From assembly GCF_003597395.2 (NCBI RefSeq), contig NC_133770.1, forward strand, positions 202,419,735 to 202,483,734: DNA of 64,000 nt, in the 5' to 3' direction. Position 1 is the stretch's first letter. Each line of letters starts with the position of its first letter. A model generated the notes under the pieces. The model had not been told where the DNA came from. It saw only the letters and a program-made list of their open reading frames with translations, and did no database searches. The position numbers and the translations under genes are program-made. Of the stretch, positions 47,995 to 59,893 are shown piece after piece. The DNA is from Chelonoidis abingdonii. Lineage: Eukaryota > Chordata > Testudines > Testudinidae.

Positions 47995-48893
47995 TGTCAT
48001 AAACAGATAGGTAAGGGTTAATGTCTCTTTCACCTGTAAAGGGTTAACAAACAGTGACCTGCAACACCTGACCAGAGGACCAATCAGGAAACAAGATGCT
48101 TTCAAATCTCGGTGGAGGGAAGCCTTTGTTTGTGGTTTTTGGGTTTTGCTTNNNNNNNNNNNNNNNNNNNNNNNNNNNNNNNNNNNNNNNNNNNNNNNNN
48201 NNNNNNNNNNNNNNNNNNNNNNNNNNNNNNNNNNNNNNNNNNNNNNNNNNNNNNNNNNNNNNNNNNNNNNNNNNNNNNNNNNNNNNNNNNNNNNNNNNNN
48301 NNNNNNNNNNNNNNNNNNNNNNNNNNNNNNNNNNNNNNNNNNNNNNNNNNNNNNNNNNNNNNNNNNNNNNNNNNNNNNNNNNNNNNNNNNNNNNNNNNNN
48401 NNNNNNNNNNNNNNNNNNNNNNNNNNNNNNNNNNNNNNNNNNNNNNNNNNNNNNNNNNNNNNNNNNNNNNNNNNNNNNNNNNNNNNNNNNNNNNNNNNNN
48501 NNNNNNNNNNNNNNNNNNNNNNNNNNNNNNNNNNNNNNNNNNNNNNNNNNNNNNNNNNNNNNNNNNNNNNNNNNNNNNNNNNNNNNNNNNNNNNNNNNNN
48601 NNNNNNNNNNNNNNNNNNNNNNNNNNNNNNNNNNNNNNNNNNNNNNNNNNNNNNNNNNNNNNNNNNNNNNNNNNNNNNNNNNNNNNNNNNNNNNNNNNNN
48701 NNNNNNNNNNNNNNNNNNNNNNNNNNNNNNNNNNNNNNNNNNNNNNNNNNNNNNNNNNNNNNNNNNNNNNNACTCAGAGTCCTGATTGGTGGCAGCGTAT
48801 CAGATCTAAGCTGGTAATTAAGCTTAGAGGATTTCATGCTAGTACCTCATTTTTGGACTCTAAGGTTCAGATTGAGGAAAGTATACTATGACA
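47995..48893 (+). mobile_element. Probable solo LTR, TGTCATAAA family (copy 5), gapped
   Basis: Starts TGTCATAAACAGATAGG and ends TATACTATGACA, flanked by a perfect 5-bp duplication GCTAG (47990-47994 and 48894-48898). Sequence left of the gap has the 5' blocks (CCTGTAAAGGGTTAAC, CTGACCAGAGGACCAATC) and right of it the 3' blocks (TAAGCTGGTAATTAAGCTTA). The middle is an assembly gap. With the Ns counted its length (899) is close to copy 1 (906), so the gap size is believable. Best evidence in the window that the family is an LTR. Confidence 0.85.
48152..48771. other. Assembly gap (620 N)
   Basis: A run of N. All long frames spanning it are artefacts. The hidden sequence should be LTR body, judging from both flanks. 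Confidence 0.99.
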
Positions 48894-48898
48894 GCTAG

Positions 48899-49835
48899 TA
48901 TTAGGATTGCCTATTAAAACTGAAACCTACCCTTCTCAATGCTCTATTTCTACTGGAAGGGAGGACGACTAGTCTCTGTCCCCCTGCATCCTTACCCACA
49001 CGCCCACTGGCTATCCAAGAGTGTCTGAATAGTAAGGAGGGGTCTGTGCTATTCTACCTTTCTCTCAGCCTTCTCTCCACTGTGATGGAGGGTGTGTCTC
49101 CTCTACTACATCTCCTCCTCAGCTTTTCTGCCTGTTGCAAGTAGTCATCTCCACTCTTCTCCCAAGTCTTGGAGGTTTGGTGGGGGGACTCTCTATGACT
49201 TCTGGAACTGCTGCTCAGTCCACAGATTGAAACTGACCAATTGTTATCAGTTTCACAGCCGTCAACAGGGATCCATGACAGCAGTATAAAAAAAGGCCAG
49301 TCAGCTTTCATTCCTTGGCAGCTAGGGATAGCTATGGGCAGCAGGAGAGGTGCACTTGTTGCCTATCTGCATGTTTGGAAGACAGCACTTCATAGGTTAC
49401 CCTTTTTGTTTGGAAGGGCTTTTATTTAGCAGTTAGCAACTTTTCCTTTTAATGACACTTAGATTCTTCAGAGATTAATGGCACTCACTGAAAACTTCCT
49501 GCTCATGCTGAATTAGGGGGTGAGTTGATTTTTTTTTTTTTTTAAGACTAGAATGTGTTATTGATGTATGTGTCTCAGTTTATTATAGTACAAGTTACAA
49601 TTTATGGACAACTAAATCATTCATACTTTTGAAAATAGTAGCACTTTTCTGACTTGTCCTACTGTTATGAACTTTATATTAATTGTAATAACTATGCTCT
49701 AATGATGCCGTTTGATGCTATATAATTAGATATAATTCATACTTTCAAGCATAAACAATTTCCCAGCTTTCATCCTTTTTTTACCATGCAAATGTACCTT
49801 CAAAGAGGGTAGCGGGGATTCTACTAAAATATAGT
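48899..49835. other. Unique non-coding DNA
   Basis: Nothing recognised. Confidence 0.4.
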
Positions 49836-50733
49836 CCCCTTTTATGGACACCCAGCCAACCAGTTAGCTACGAAATCTCTGTTAGTAGCTGTTCTCTAGT
49901 TGTTTTACCTGTAAAGGATTTAAAAAGCCCATAGGTAAAAGGAAGAGAGTGGGCACCTGATCAAAAGAGCCAATGGAAGGGCTAGAACCTTTTAAAATTG
50001 GGGAAAAAAACGTTCCCTTTGTCTGTTTTTGTTGTTCTCCAGAAAGAGGGGGCAGAGCAGAGACAAGGCTGGAGCTATGCTGTTAAAGCTGTGGACCAGG
50101 TATGAAAATCACCAGAGCATACCTAGAAACTACTCATTTGAAAACCCCCAGATATGTAAGTAGATCAGGAAATGTCTAGGAAGACGCAATTATGTTTATC
50201 TTCAGTTTCTTTATGGCTTGTGGACATCTCTGTGCTAACCCCCAAATGCTTTTGTTTTGCTTGTAACCATTGAGCTGGACTTCAAGAAAACCATTCTTGA
50301 TGCTTAATTATTAGGCAATTGCTAGATTTAAAAAGAGCAAATATAAGTTCCAGATGTATTTTCTTTCTTTTTGTTTTTAATAAAATTTACCTTTTTTAAG
50401 AGCAGGATTGAGTTTTTGTGAGGTTTGTGCATATGTTGTTTAATTAGCTGTGGCAACAACTGATTTCCTTTGTTTTCTTTCTCAGCTGTTCCCCGAAGGG
50501 GGGTGAAAAGGCTTGAAGGTACCCCACAGGGAGGAATTCCTATGTGCGTCTTCCTGGATTCAAAGGGGTTTTTTGCATTTGAGTGGTGACAGCATCTACC
50601 CATCCAAGGTCAGAGAGAAGCTCTAACCTTGGGAGTTTAATACAAGCCCAGAGTGGCAAGTATTAATTTTTAGAATCCTTGCAGGCCCTCACTTCTACAC
50701 TTGAAGTGCCAGAGTGGGGACTCAGCCTTGACA
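49836..50733 (+). mobile_element. Probable solo LTR, related second family (TTATGGACACCCAGCC)
   Basis: Begins near TTTTATGGACACCCAGCC and ends AGAGTGGGGACTCAGCCTTGACA. It shares CCTGTAAAGG and 'agagccaatgg' with the TGTCATAAA family at equivalent positions, so both seem distantly related. AATAAAATTTACC (about 50380) is a fitting poly(A) signal. ATACT follows the element and ATAGT precedes it, an imperfect 5-bp match. Recognised as a turtle dispersed repeat. Confidence 0.7.
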
Positions 50734-50738
50734 ATACT

Positions 50739-52002
50739 GTATGCAAATTTTGTAATAAAAAATCATACAATGAAATGGATCCATCAAAAAGGGCAGAGTT
50801 TGCTGTTGCTGGGACCTTAAGTGAGAATTTACATTTGAATTTAAAAATCTCACCCTTAACGAATGTCTGTTTCTTTTTATTTATTTTTGGGGGCGGGGGG
50901 GAGGGACTTCCCAGCCTCATCCCCCTAAAGGCATGGTTTGCACTTTTAGCTGAGCTGCTTTATTAATCTTACTTGGCAAAATGATAATTCTGGTGTAAAA
51001 AAGTCCTTTGCCTTCTCTTGATCTCTTGCTGTACATACTGAGATAGATTGTTAGGAAATGGCTTTTAGAAATCTGGATTCAAATGAGTTTGCTGGCTGGA
51101 TACTACACACACGTCAATTATCCCATATAAATGCATAGGTATGAATTTTCTCTTTTGTTTTTTAAGGACTCTATAGAAATGGCTCACCATAGGCAGTGTA
51201 CTTCTAGCAGATAATTATACTTGTGGATGACATCACTCAACCCTCCTCTTCTTAATACACAGCAGTCATGCACTCTCTTGGAATGTACTACCTATCTTTA
51301 TTTGTTTCTAAGTTATTATAACCGTAGCTTTCTATCCTGGGGAGAGTGATAATTCCAGTCCATTTAAACCTTCCTAAATAGCATAGATTTTTTTTTCTGT
51401 AAGTTGTTGTTGTCTTATCAATTATTCTGGGTGTTTTTTTTTAATTTAAAATGTTTTCTTGTTTTATGGCCCTGCTTAGATTATAGTTGGATTGCTAAAT
51501 TCTAGGGGATTGCTTTAGCCTAACTCAGATTCTGCTTTAAATCCTCAGAGCTGAAGAACAACTGCTAAGAAAACCATTTTTCTACTTACTGACACACAAA
51601 GTACTGTGTGATAATTCCAAAACACTGTAGGTGTCAAACCATTTATCAGAAATTTCTGAAACCGTTGAATATGGAGTCTTGGAGGGCGCACACAGCATGT
51701 AATTCAAAGGAGTCAGATGTCACTTTGTTTAAACTTAGTTTCCAAGTCTTTTAACCTTTAAAAACTTTTATCAGAAGGCTGTTTCTTCTACAGTAAAGCC
51801 CAAACGGGTTAGTATTCCCATATACTCATCCAAGATAGAGGACTGTGAACTTCACCCATATAGTAAACTAGACTTTGCCTTCATGGCTGTCCATCAGACA
51901 GCAAAATGTAAGAGTAAATCATATTAAAACACAAAGGCAGTTAATGCATTGTATTGCAGCATCATCCAGAATGGAGGTTACAGCCTGTATCACATTTCAT
52001 TC
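50739..52002. other. Unique non-coding DNA
   Basis: Nothing recognised; G-run near 50890-50905. Confidence 0.4.
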
Positions 52003-52010
52003 AAATGGTG

Positions 52011-52277
52011 CAGAGGTAGGCAACCAATGGCACGGGTGCCAAAGGTGGCACATGAGGATTTTCAGTGGCACTCACACTGCCTGGGTCCTGGCCACCGGTC
52101 CGGGGGGGTTCTGCATTTTAATTTAATTTTAAATGAAGCTTCTTAAACATTTTAAAAATCTTATTTACTTTACATACAGCAATAGTTTAGTTATATATTA
52201 TAGACATAGAAAGAGACCTTCTAAAAATGTTTAAATGAAGAGTTGGCACACCACTTCTGAAAGGTTGCCAACTCCTG
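52011..52277 (+). mobile_element. hAT-type MITE, 267 bp
   Basis: Starts CAGAGGTAGGCAACC and ends with the inverse GGTTGCCAACTCCTG. The flanks AAATGGTG (52003-52010) and AAATAGTG (52278-52285) match in 7 of 8. The interior has 'aatttaattttaaatgaag' and 'gccaccggtccgggggg', known from turtle copies. Confidence 0.85.
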
Positions 52278-52472
52278 AAATAGTGGAACTGTTAAGCACA
52301 GAGTCAAAAGATATGAGTAGGCAAAGGTTTTGAATTACCCAAGAAACTTAAGTTTTAATATGCTGTTTAAACATTAATCCACCAGTCATCTGTTCTCCAT
52401 AAATTGTGACTTATTTTTCCTGAGGTTTAATTTTCTGCTTAATATTTGGAATTTTAGCATAGGAACACAATA

Positions 52473-52828
52473 TGTACGGGAGAGGAACCCCTTGGTCGGC
52501 CGATCCCCAGAAGGAAATGGCACCCAAACTCAAACACTCCACAGGAGGACGGATAGACACAGAGACAGGACAGTCCTCAGTCAGGACAAAACACAGAAAT
52601 AATTACCTGATCAGATTCCTGATGCCAGATCCTGGGATCCCTACCAGAACAGAGTGGGAACCAACAGGTTCAATGGCGTAGACTTCACTCTGGTCGTGTG
52701 CCTTTCCATTCTGGTGGAGGACCGCTCGGGCCAAATGCCCAGGTGCCGGCTGCCACAGTCGTTCTACAAAAATGGTCAGGAATCACACAGCCCCAGTGAA
52801 GACGGTTGCCATCTTGGTGGAACCTCCA
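52473..52828 (-). other. ERV-like leader fragment downstream of 5' LTR
   Basis: On the minus strand this follows the LTR at 52832-53214. It holds a primer-binding site at its start and CAGGTAATTATTTC (near 52596-52612), a possible splice donor as found in retroviral leaders. No gag-like frame is seen before the sequence ends at about 52473, so the rest of the provirus is deleted. Confidence 0.5.
52811..52828 (-). promoter_or_regulatory. Retroviral-type primer-binding site, tRNA-Thr-like
   Basis: On the minus strand TGGAGGTTCCACCAAGAT starts 3 nt after the LTR end. Compared from memory with the 3' end of vertebrate tRNA-Thr(UGU), about 14 of 18 bases fit. The TGG start is required by the tRNA CCA end. 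Confidence 0.55.
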
Positions 52829-52831
52829 AAT

Positions 52832-53214
52832 TGTCAAAGTTAGACTCAGAACTCACAGTTTATCAGAACACTCTGTTTTATTAGCACAGCGCTCTGCCAA
52901 TAACACCCAGTTAATGTGAGCACCATGCAAGACACAAACTATCTTATTTATACAGATAAAAGGGCGAGCACTTAACAAGATAACAAAGGAAGCAGAATCT
53001 GGTAAGTTTACCTGGGCTAGGCATGCATATTATTTCCTTACTAACTATTACCGATCTTCTGTTAATGTTTTGCCATTAGCACCCTTGTTTATGCCTAATG
53101 TTTCTTTTCCTGGCACCTGTATTGCAGCATTCCAACAATTTTGCTTAAAGGTACAGACAGCATTTCTTTAATCCTTTCTATTTTCACAATGTAATTCATT
53201 CTACTTCCACAACA
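52832..53214 (-). mobile_element. ERV-like LTR, 383 bp
   Basis: On the minus strand it starts TGTTGTGGAAG and ends CTTTGACA, giving TGT...ACA ends. Parts are in the right order: U3, then a TATA box GTATAAATAAG (plus 52944-52952), then about 65 bp on an AATAAA (plus 52877-52882), then U5, 3 nt and a primer-binding site. This is the layout of a retroviral LTR with promoter and poly(A) signal bounding R. The partner 3' LTR and coding genes are not in the window. Confidence 0.75.
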
Positions 53215-54995
53215 TTAAAGATTGAAGTATAGCTCTTTATTCCATCTAGGCTCTGATTAAAGATGCGAGGGAGGGCTTTTTGTATCAATGACCAAACATG
53301 GTCTTCCCATGTCTGGGTCACTGATACAAGGTGAATAGTAACTAAATAGAGATGTAGGGTTGTCATTTTTTCTCCTCTCTAATTCTCAGCTTGTTCATCC
53401 CCTCCCATTATGTCCTTGTCGTCGGGTACTAGGTCAAAGATCTATCCATTTATTTGTTCAGAAGAACCAGCAGACATAGATTGTAACACTTGGATGTCCA
53501 AATAGTCCTCTTAAAATAGAGATGTCTCTCATTAACCTAAGGATAGTGCTGCTTCTCATTAAAATATTGAATTACCAGTTTTTGGTTAAATAGATTTTAG
53601 AAAGAACTTTTTCTATTTTTTCCAATCTGTCTCTGTTGTCCATTGTAGCTACACGTGGTTACAGCATTTTTCTTCACTTCACATCCCCACTTACTTCTCT
53701 CTTTTATTTTTATTTTTTTGGTGCCTTTCATGAAGCTTTCTATAAGAGGAGGTGGAGCATTCAAAATTATGAATAATTTACCCAATGCACATGTAAATAA
53801 CAAAGCTCTAGATCTGTGGCTGTGGCTCTGGCTGTGATGAGTTTGGAAGAACTAAGAAAAAGAGTGCTGTAATCTCTCCACCATCCTTTCAGCCATGTCC
53901 CTTGAGCTGGCAGCAAGGAAGTGATGACACAGGAGTGACTACAGTGATTTGTATGCTACCTAAAGATACCCCTACATAGGATAAATACTCCCAAGACTGG
54001 TTACACTGCCAGTAGAATTACACACAGCTGTGCAGAATTGGGCCCAAGAGTTTTGAGACACTTTTCTTTTCTCTGGGAAGCTTCCGAAAATGGCCTACAT
54101 ATATCTAGAAAGGGTTGAGTTTCAATATCTGAATTTAAATCATTCCTCCTTCTAAGGAAAGGGCTCTCCTTATTCCCTACTCAGTCCAGGGCCAAAGTAA
54201 TTTCAGCTAACACAGTTAGTCATGTTAACCTTTATTTCACCTATTTTAATTAGAAGTTTTTTATAAAGCAATATTAAATCCTTCTTTTTGCAAACATTTG
54301 CTAGCTATGATGTATTACTGCAACTGTCTGAGGTTATAACTATAAAACTTTTACAATTCTTTGTGAAAATGATTAAGCAAATATTATTTCTACTGGGGCA
54401 AAGTAGAATGTTGAACCCTGTAATGGTATCTGATGACTTTTGCTTTTAAATAGTTGTAATTCATCATTTTATGAAAATGTGAGTAGATGACAGAAAGTCA
54501 AACTGTGAAGATCCTAACTCACTTTTGATTCAGTCCTTACTTTGGGTATTTGGCACAATCTAGCCTTGTGTATGAGAAAGAGAGACTTATTTGGAAGACG
54601 AGCAAAAGTATCCATTCACTTACTAAAAGTCTTAGACATTTGCTACCCTTTCTCCACCTAAGTGACCTAACTCCTTCGCCATTCCCCTGACCCCATTAAA
54701 AGCAAAGGACCCTACACATTTCCTGTTTAGGCTGGTACCTGGGCATCTGAGTGTGGAGATAATTCCTATGAGAGATCATCTACCTGTTTAAAACTGAGGG
54801 TCAAATTCTTCAGCAGCATTCCAGTATTTCCTGTGGGTTTTTGCTTTGCAGTTGCAAGCACCCTCTAATTCTGGGGCCCTCCGAGCCAAGTGTGGAATAT
54901 TGGTAGCATGGCTTTGATGAAAATGTGTGCTATGGGGGAGATGAGTGTACAGTTTCCAAGGAGTAGCTCAATATGCCAGAGCCTTCATATAAATG
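53215..54995. other. Unique non-coding DNA
   Basis: Nothing recognised. Confidence 0.4.
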
Positions 54996-55003
54996 TCTTA
55001 GGC

Positions 55004-55224
55004 CAGGGGTTCTCAAATTGGGGGTCAGGACCCCTCAGGGGGTCATGAGGTTATTACATGGGGGGTCGTGAGCTGTCAGCCTCCACCCCAAACCTCGCTT
55101 TGCCTTCAGCATTTATAATGGTGTTAAATATATTAAAAAGTGTGTTTTTAATTTATAATGGGGGTCGCACTCAGAGGTTTGCTATGAGAAAGGGGTCTCC
55201 AGTAAAAAAGTTTAAGAGCCACTG
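55004..55224 (+). mobile_element. hAT-type MITE, 221 bp
   Basis: Starts CAGGGGTTCTCAAATTGGGG and ends AAGTTTAAGAGCCACTG, inverted termini of the hAT/Charlie kind. A perfect 8-bp duplication TCTTAGGC flanks it (54996-55003, 55225-55232). Confidence 0.92.
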
Positions 55225-55491
55225 TCTTAGGCCTACAGATACTTTGTGATCTGTGGTAGTTAGTTCCTCATGGATGCAGAGATAACTGTGTGATTAGAAG
55301 AACACTGAGGAGATAAATCTTGCCTCCACAACCATTTGGTACCTGCTGCAGAATTTTTCTTTTTACATCCTTCCCATGCCAATATTGGGGCACAGGTCAG
55401 AAACCAGTCTCTTCCATTCCTCCCTGTCACTTCCTGGTGTGGAGAAAATGGAAAAAGCAAATGTTTATCTACTCCTTCAAATAACACAAGC

Positions 55492-55891
55492 ACCAGGATT
55501 CACCCGATTAAATTAATAGGAAGCAGGTTTAAAACAAACCAAAGGACATACTTCTTCATACAATGCACAGTCAACCTGTTAAACTCATTTCTAGGGGAAC
55601 TCATTGAAGGCCAAAAGTATAACGGGACTAAAAAAAGAATAATACTTCATAGAGAATAGGCTGATCAATGGGTAGTAGACTAGATAGTCAGGGATGCAAG
55701 TCCATTCTCCCGGTGTCCCTAAACCTATGACTGAAGGAAGCTGGGCCTGGATGATGGGGTGGATCATTCAATAATTTCCCTATTCTGTTCATTCCCTCAG
55801 AAGCATCTGGCACCAGACACTGTCAGAAGACAGGATACTGGGCTAGATGGACCACTAGTCTGACCTAGTAAGGCCATTCTTATGTCTTCTA
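55492..55891 (+). mobile_element. CR1 LINE 3' end
   Basis: The segment runs from 'ggaagcaggtttaaaacaa' through 'cacagtcaacctgtt' and 'gacaggatactgggctagat' to 'gaccactagtctgacc' and the closing 'ccattcttatgtct', the standard CR1 3' end. Only the 3' UTR and last part are kept; non-coding. Confidence 0.9.
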
Positions 55892-56845
55892 TTTTGATAA
55901 TTGACTTTAACTAAAATGCAGTATTCTTTTGAGGATAGTGACATTTGAGAAAACAGCTGAAAATTTAGTAATGCTGTCGAAATAGTGATAATAGAAGTTG
56001 GAGCTTGGAAGCCAGAAGTTAGTGTACTTTACAATTAACTACATATACTGTAAGAAAAGTGTGTGTTCTTGAAAATATTCACACACTTGTTCTGTGCATA
56101 AAAATCAACACAAATACATAGTGCTTTTCATTCATAGATCTCAGTGCATATCAGAGTATGTACAAACCTCTCTTCTGTGCCTGTACTTCTTCAATAGATG
56201 GCCTCTCTAGCTTCTTCACTAGTCCTTCCAGTGCCAGATTCACACTGTGACCCAGTGACTGAACAATCACCCATGCATGAATCTTCCTGTCTAGAAAAAG
56301 CCTTTATTATCTAATTATTTAGTGTCTGATATAGAAATGCCACTGTGACACCAATTCTCCAAGGTTAGCTTTAAGGGCTTCAGTTATCCTAGTAAATGAA
56401 ATAGCATTCAACGGTTTGCTTGTTAAAACCTGCAGCCTTACAATGAGTTTCTGAGATAATGTATATAAACGATTATCTGCCTCCACCCAAGACTGAAACA
56501 CTGAGCCTCTCTATACACTACTCTCTCATCCTGCAGGATACCACTCAAACTTTGACTCCAGGAAAAAAAAATATTCTGTTACTTTCTCTGCTGAGAACTT
56601 CTCTATTTTAATTAATGGTCCTCATGTAGGAAATACTTCACAAAAACATACAAATATTTGAGTGCTGGGTAGTCATTCAATTTTTATGAAAAGAAGAACT
56701 TTGTGTTGAAACTTGGTATTGGCATGAAGCAACAGGTTTTGTTTGTGGTAGACTTTTGGAATTAAGAATTTTTTTTCTACCCAGAGAGGTTGAAACTCCC
56801 CCTCATCTTCCCCCTCCCAAAAGGGGGGGGGGAGGGAAGTGTTAC
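55892..56845. other. Unique non-coding DNA
   Basis: About 56110-56160 may be an old MIR/L2-like fragment; otherwise nothing recognised. G-run at 56824-56834. Confidence 0.35.
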
Positions 56846-57568
56846 TGTGTCACCCCAACTCTGAACTTTAGGGTACAGATGTGGGGACTTGCATGAGTTA
56901 ACCACTAAGCTTATTTACCAGCTTAGATCTAGTAGCTGCCACTACCAAACAGTTTAAACAAATGTTTATGGGAAAGTTATTTGGAAACTCTGTCTTCCCC
57001 CTAAGTACTTCTCCAGTCTTTATCCCCCTTTTCCCTGCAAGATTGAGACTGATTTGCCTCCCACCAATTTCTAGTGAGCCCAGATCCAAAAAACCCTTGG
57101 ATCTTAAAACAAGGAAAAATCAATCAAGTTCTTTAAAAGAAGACTTTTAATTAAGAAAAAATGGGTGACAGGAATACTTCTGTAAGATTAGCATGCAAGC
57201 TACTCTCACAGACAACAGATTCAAAACACAGAGGATGTCCCTCTGGGCAAAAACCTTAGTTACACAAAGACACCCAATTTGATTCTCCCACTGTGCAAAA
57301 ACGAAGTCACAAAAGAAAACAAACATAATCTAATACATTCCTTCTCTAAACACTTACTACTGTTAAGAAATGTTAGATGGCTGATTCCTGGATCCTTCAC
57401 TCCCTCACAAACTTTTCTGAACAGACAAAGACTGATTTCCCTCCTCCCTCTTTGAAAACATCTTGTCCTCCCATTGGTTCCTCTGGTCAGGTGTCAGCTA
57501 GGCTATGTGAACTTCTTAACCCTTTACAGGTAAAAGAGGAATTAACCCTTAACTATCTGTTTATGACA
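56846..57568 (-). mobile_element. Probable solo LTR, TGTCATAAA family (copy 4)
   Basis: On the minus strand starts TGTCATAAACAGATAGTTAAG (at 57568) and ends GGGGTGACACA. It is closest to copy 3 at 43.0 kb in length and text: CCTGTAAAGGGTTAAGAAG, CTGACACCTGACCAGAGG, GAGTAGCTTGCATGCTAATC-like and AGCTTAGTGGTTAACTCATG-like blocks. The left boundary is blurred by a G-rich tract, and no target duplication is clear. Confidence 0.8.
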
Positions 57569-58117
57569 GGAATGGTTTGCAAATTTTAGATGGACAAAAT
57601 AAATAGAGCTTGAGAATTCAGGTGCTGAGGGGGATTATGCAAATGAGCTTTGTCTCCTGGAGGCTCAGCAAATCCCAATTCTTTGAAATGCTTGGTGAGA
57701 AGGGCTTGCAGTGTCCACAGCCAGCAGGAGTTTCTATAGCTGTAGGGGACAGAAGCTTCCAGTGGTTTATTCCTTAGAGTGCTGATGTAAAAATCAGCTT
57801 AGGAAGAACCCCACCCTGTGTTAGGAGATCAAGCATGATATCTTTATATATTTAATAATTCCCTTGATGTATCTTTTCTGATTCCATTGCCTGACAGCTT
57901 CAGGAAGAATATGTCTTTGCCCTAGAAAGGAGACATCTTAATCAGTCACAGAATGCCAATACCAGAATTACACAACTACTAATTTAGGGCTGGATCCTCT
58001 TTGATGATGAGCACCTTAATTTGGACTAGGACTTCAATGGGAGTTAATGTGATCTTAACAAGTCACAGGAAAGGCCCCCTAACAATCAGATGCAGTTTCT
58101 ATGGCAAGCAGTCACTT
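57569..58117. other. Unrecognised non-coding DNA
   Basis: Nothing certain; 57600-57800 might be a dispersed repeat. Confidence 0.3.
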
Positions 58118-58350
58118 AGGGTATGTCTGCACTGCCATTTGGGAGGTATAGTTCCCTACTCTGGTAAACATGCTCAAGCTAGCACACTAAAAGTAGTGGT
58201 GTGGCTACAGTGGCTCAGACCTGCTGCCCAAATATAACTCCTCCTAAAATCTTCAGTACATAGCTTGAGCTGCCACCCATGCTGCTGCAGCCAAACTACT
58301 ATTTTCAGTGCACTAGAGCACAAAACTATTATGTCTATACATCTATCCAA
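58118..58350. mobile_element. GTCTACA-type MITE, truncated
   Basis: Starts AGGGTATGTCTGCACTGC and has the same inner words as the MITE at 16655 ('caagctagcaca', 'agtagtggtgtgg'). The right part ends at 'tatgtctatacatct', apparently truncated. Confidence 0.5.
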
Positions 58351-59380
58351 GCTGGGAATTTGGTCCGATTTAAGTCCTATGTTTCATTACAAATGACTCC
58401 GTGGCGCCTGTGTGATTTACAAAGCTGTTTCAAACTAAAGGGATTAAAAATAGTGAAGTTGAAAGAAGCATTTCACTAAAGATTTGAAGAAAAATTCTTT
58501 CACTGTTTAAATAGTTAAAGCCTTCTACTGGAATTCAACATTGTGCAATAGGCAACAATGAGAAAAGAAATTAAATACTCCATAAATTTACATGGCATGC
58601 AATGTTACTTTGGTATATTGGGACAACATGCCTTATTGCTATGGATTACTTGCTAATACCCTAGCTGAATTCAAATATATGCCCAGTTTTAGCTCTTTAA
58701 AAAAAATAAACACTGAAAATAATTACATGAGTAGAGAAAATGCTGATATCCGAACTTAAAATTAAACAAGTTGTTTGCTACTGGCTATCAAAAGCATGGT
58801 TTACAAGGATGGGCTCTGCAACATTGGCAGTGATGGAAATAATGCAAACAATTTTTCAAGATAGCACTGATCTTCAGTGTTAAGTATACACTCTCTTGGC
58901 AAGAGGCCCCACAATATTATCTATACACCTAGAACAAAGATTTATATATTTTGAAAATTTAATGTGGAAGTATGAAATTACATATAGAAAATACAGGTAT
59001 GCTGCAGACACTGAGTTGTGGGAGAATATATTATTGTAGAAAATATGAAGTCAAGTCAAAAAAATAAAAAGTTAAGATACAAAATATAAGACTAAAAACA
59101 ATTGGAAACGCCATCTAAGTAGACTCTACGTCTAGTTTGTAACCTTCTCTGGAATGCCAGAATAATTTACTGTCTTGATTACTCATTAGGTGCTTCATTA
59201 TCGTGAAATAACAGGTTTACCTGACAAGAGACCACTTCTGCTCGCTGTTTATAGAGAAAACCAAGGATTTGATTGCCATATTGTGCAGGATGAGATGTGG
59301 ATTGCTGAAAAAATTATTTTTCAGATTATTAACATGACTCTACAAAAAAACAAAAATGCATTGTCAAAAGCAAACACAGG
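58351..59380. other. Unique DNA; one exon-like open frame considered
   Basis: AT-rich. A frame from about 59185 reads LHYREITGLPDKRPLLLAVY and follows a pyrimidine-containing tract ending in AG (59188-59190), so it superficially resembles an exon start. No good downstream donor and no recognised family, so it is not called as a gene. Confidence 0.3.
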
Positions 59381-59520
59381 TCCTGATCCTTCAAGCACGT
59401 ACCTACATGCTTACTTCATGCATGTGAGTATGCACATTGAAGTCAATGAGGCTGCCTGTGTGAATAAATGTAAGCATGTGCAAGAATCTGTGGCACCAGA
59501 ACTGGCACCCAATGCCTCCA
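59381..59520. repeat. Ancient palindromic repeat
   Basis: 'ggtcctgatccttcaagcac', 'cttcatgcatgtgag', 'cattgaagtcaatgaggct' and 'taagcatgtgcaag' are the words of the repeat type also seen at 23.2 and 61.7 kb. Confidence 0.55.
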
Positions 59521-59521
59521 T

Positions 59522-59885
59522 ATTGCCATTGGAAGCTTAGGCTGGGTTTCTGTTGGAGGACCCTGTGAATCTAGGCACTGCAGGAAGTACCACCCAGAAG
59601 GACATGAAGGGTGCCCTGACCCCTGGCAGTCCACCGATTGGCTCATGCTGCTATATAAACCAGAAAGTCCTACCGGGGAGCTGGCTGAGCAATGATCCAG
59701 ACTGGCCACTTGCTTCTGCTCCAGACCTTGCCTGCCTCTGGATCCTAGACTCCAGATGCTGACCCTGGTTCATCCTCAATTCTGCTACTTGTCCTTGTCT
59801 GTAACATACCTAGACTGTCTGGTATCATCACCTATCTCAAGCCTGCTCCTGCTACTCATCTCCTGACTGCAATTTAGTAACTAAC
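59522..59885 (+). repeat. Possible LTR-like repeat with TATA box
   Basis: A CTATATAAACCAG (TATA at 59652-59658) is followed by a C/T-rich 'tgcctctggatcctagactcc...' stretch of a kind seen in turtle LTR-like repeats. No paired ends were found. Confidence 0.3.
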
Positions 59886-59893
59886 CAGTGCAC

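Noticed and set aside
47986..48891. Long open frames of 223-283 codons
   Set aside because: They consist almost entirely of N; the gap removes stops. The real flanks are LTR sequence.
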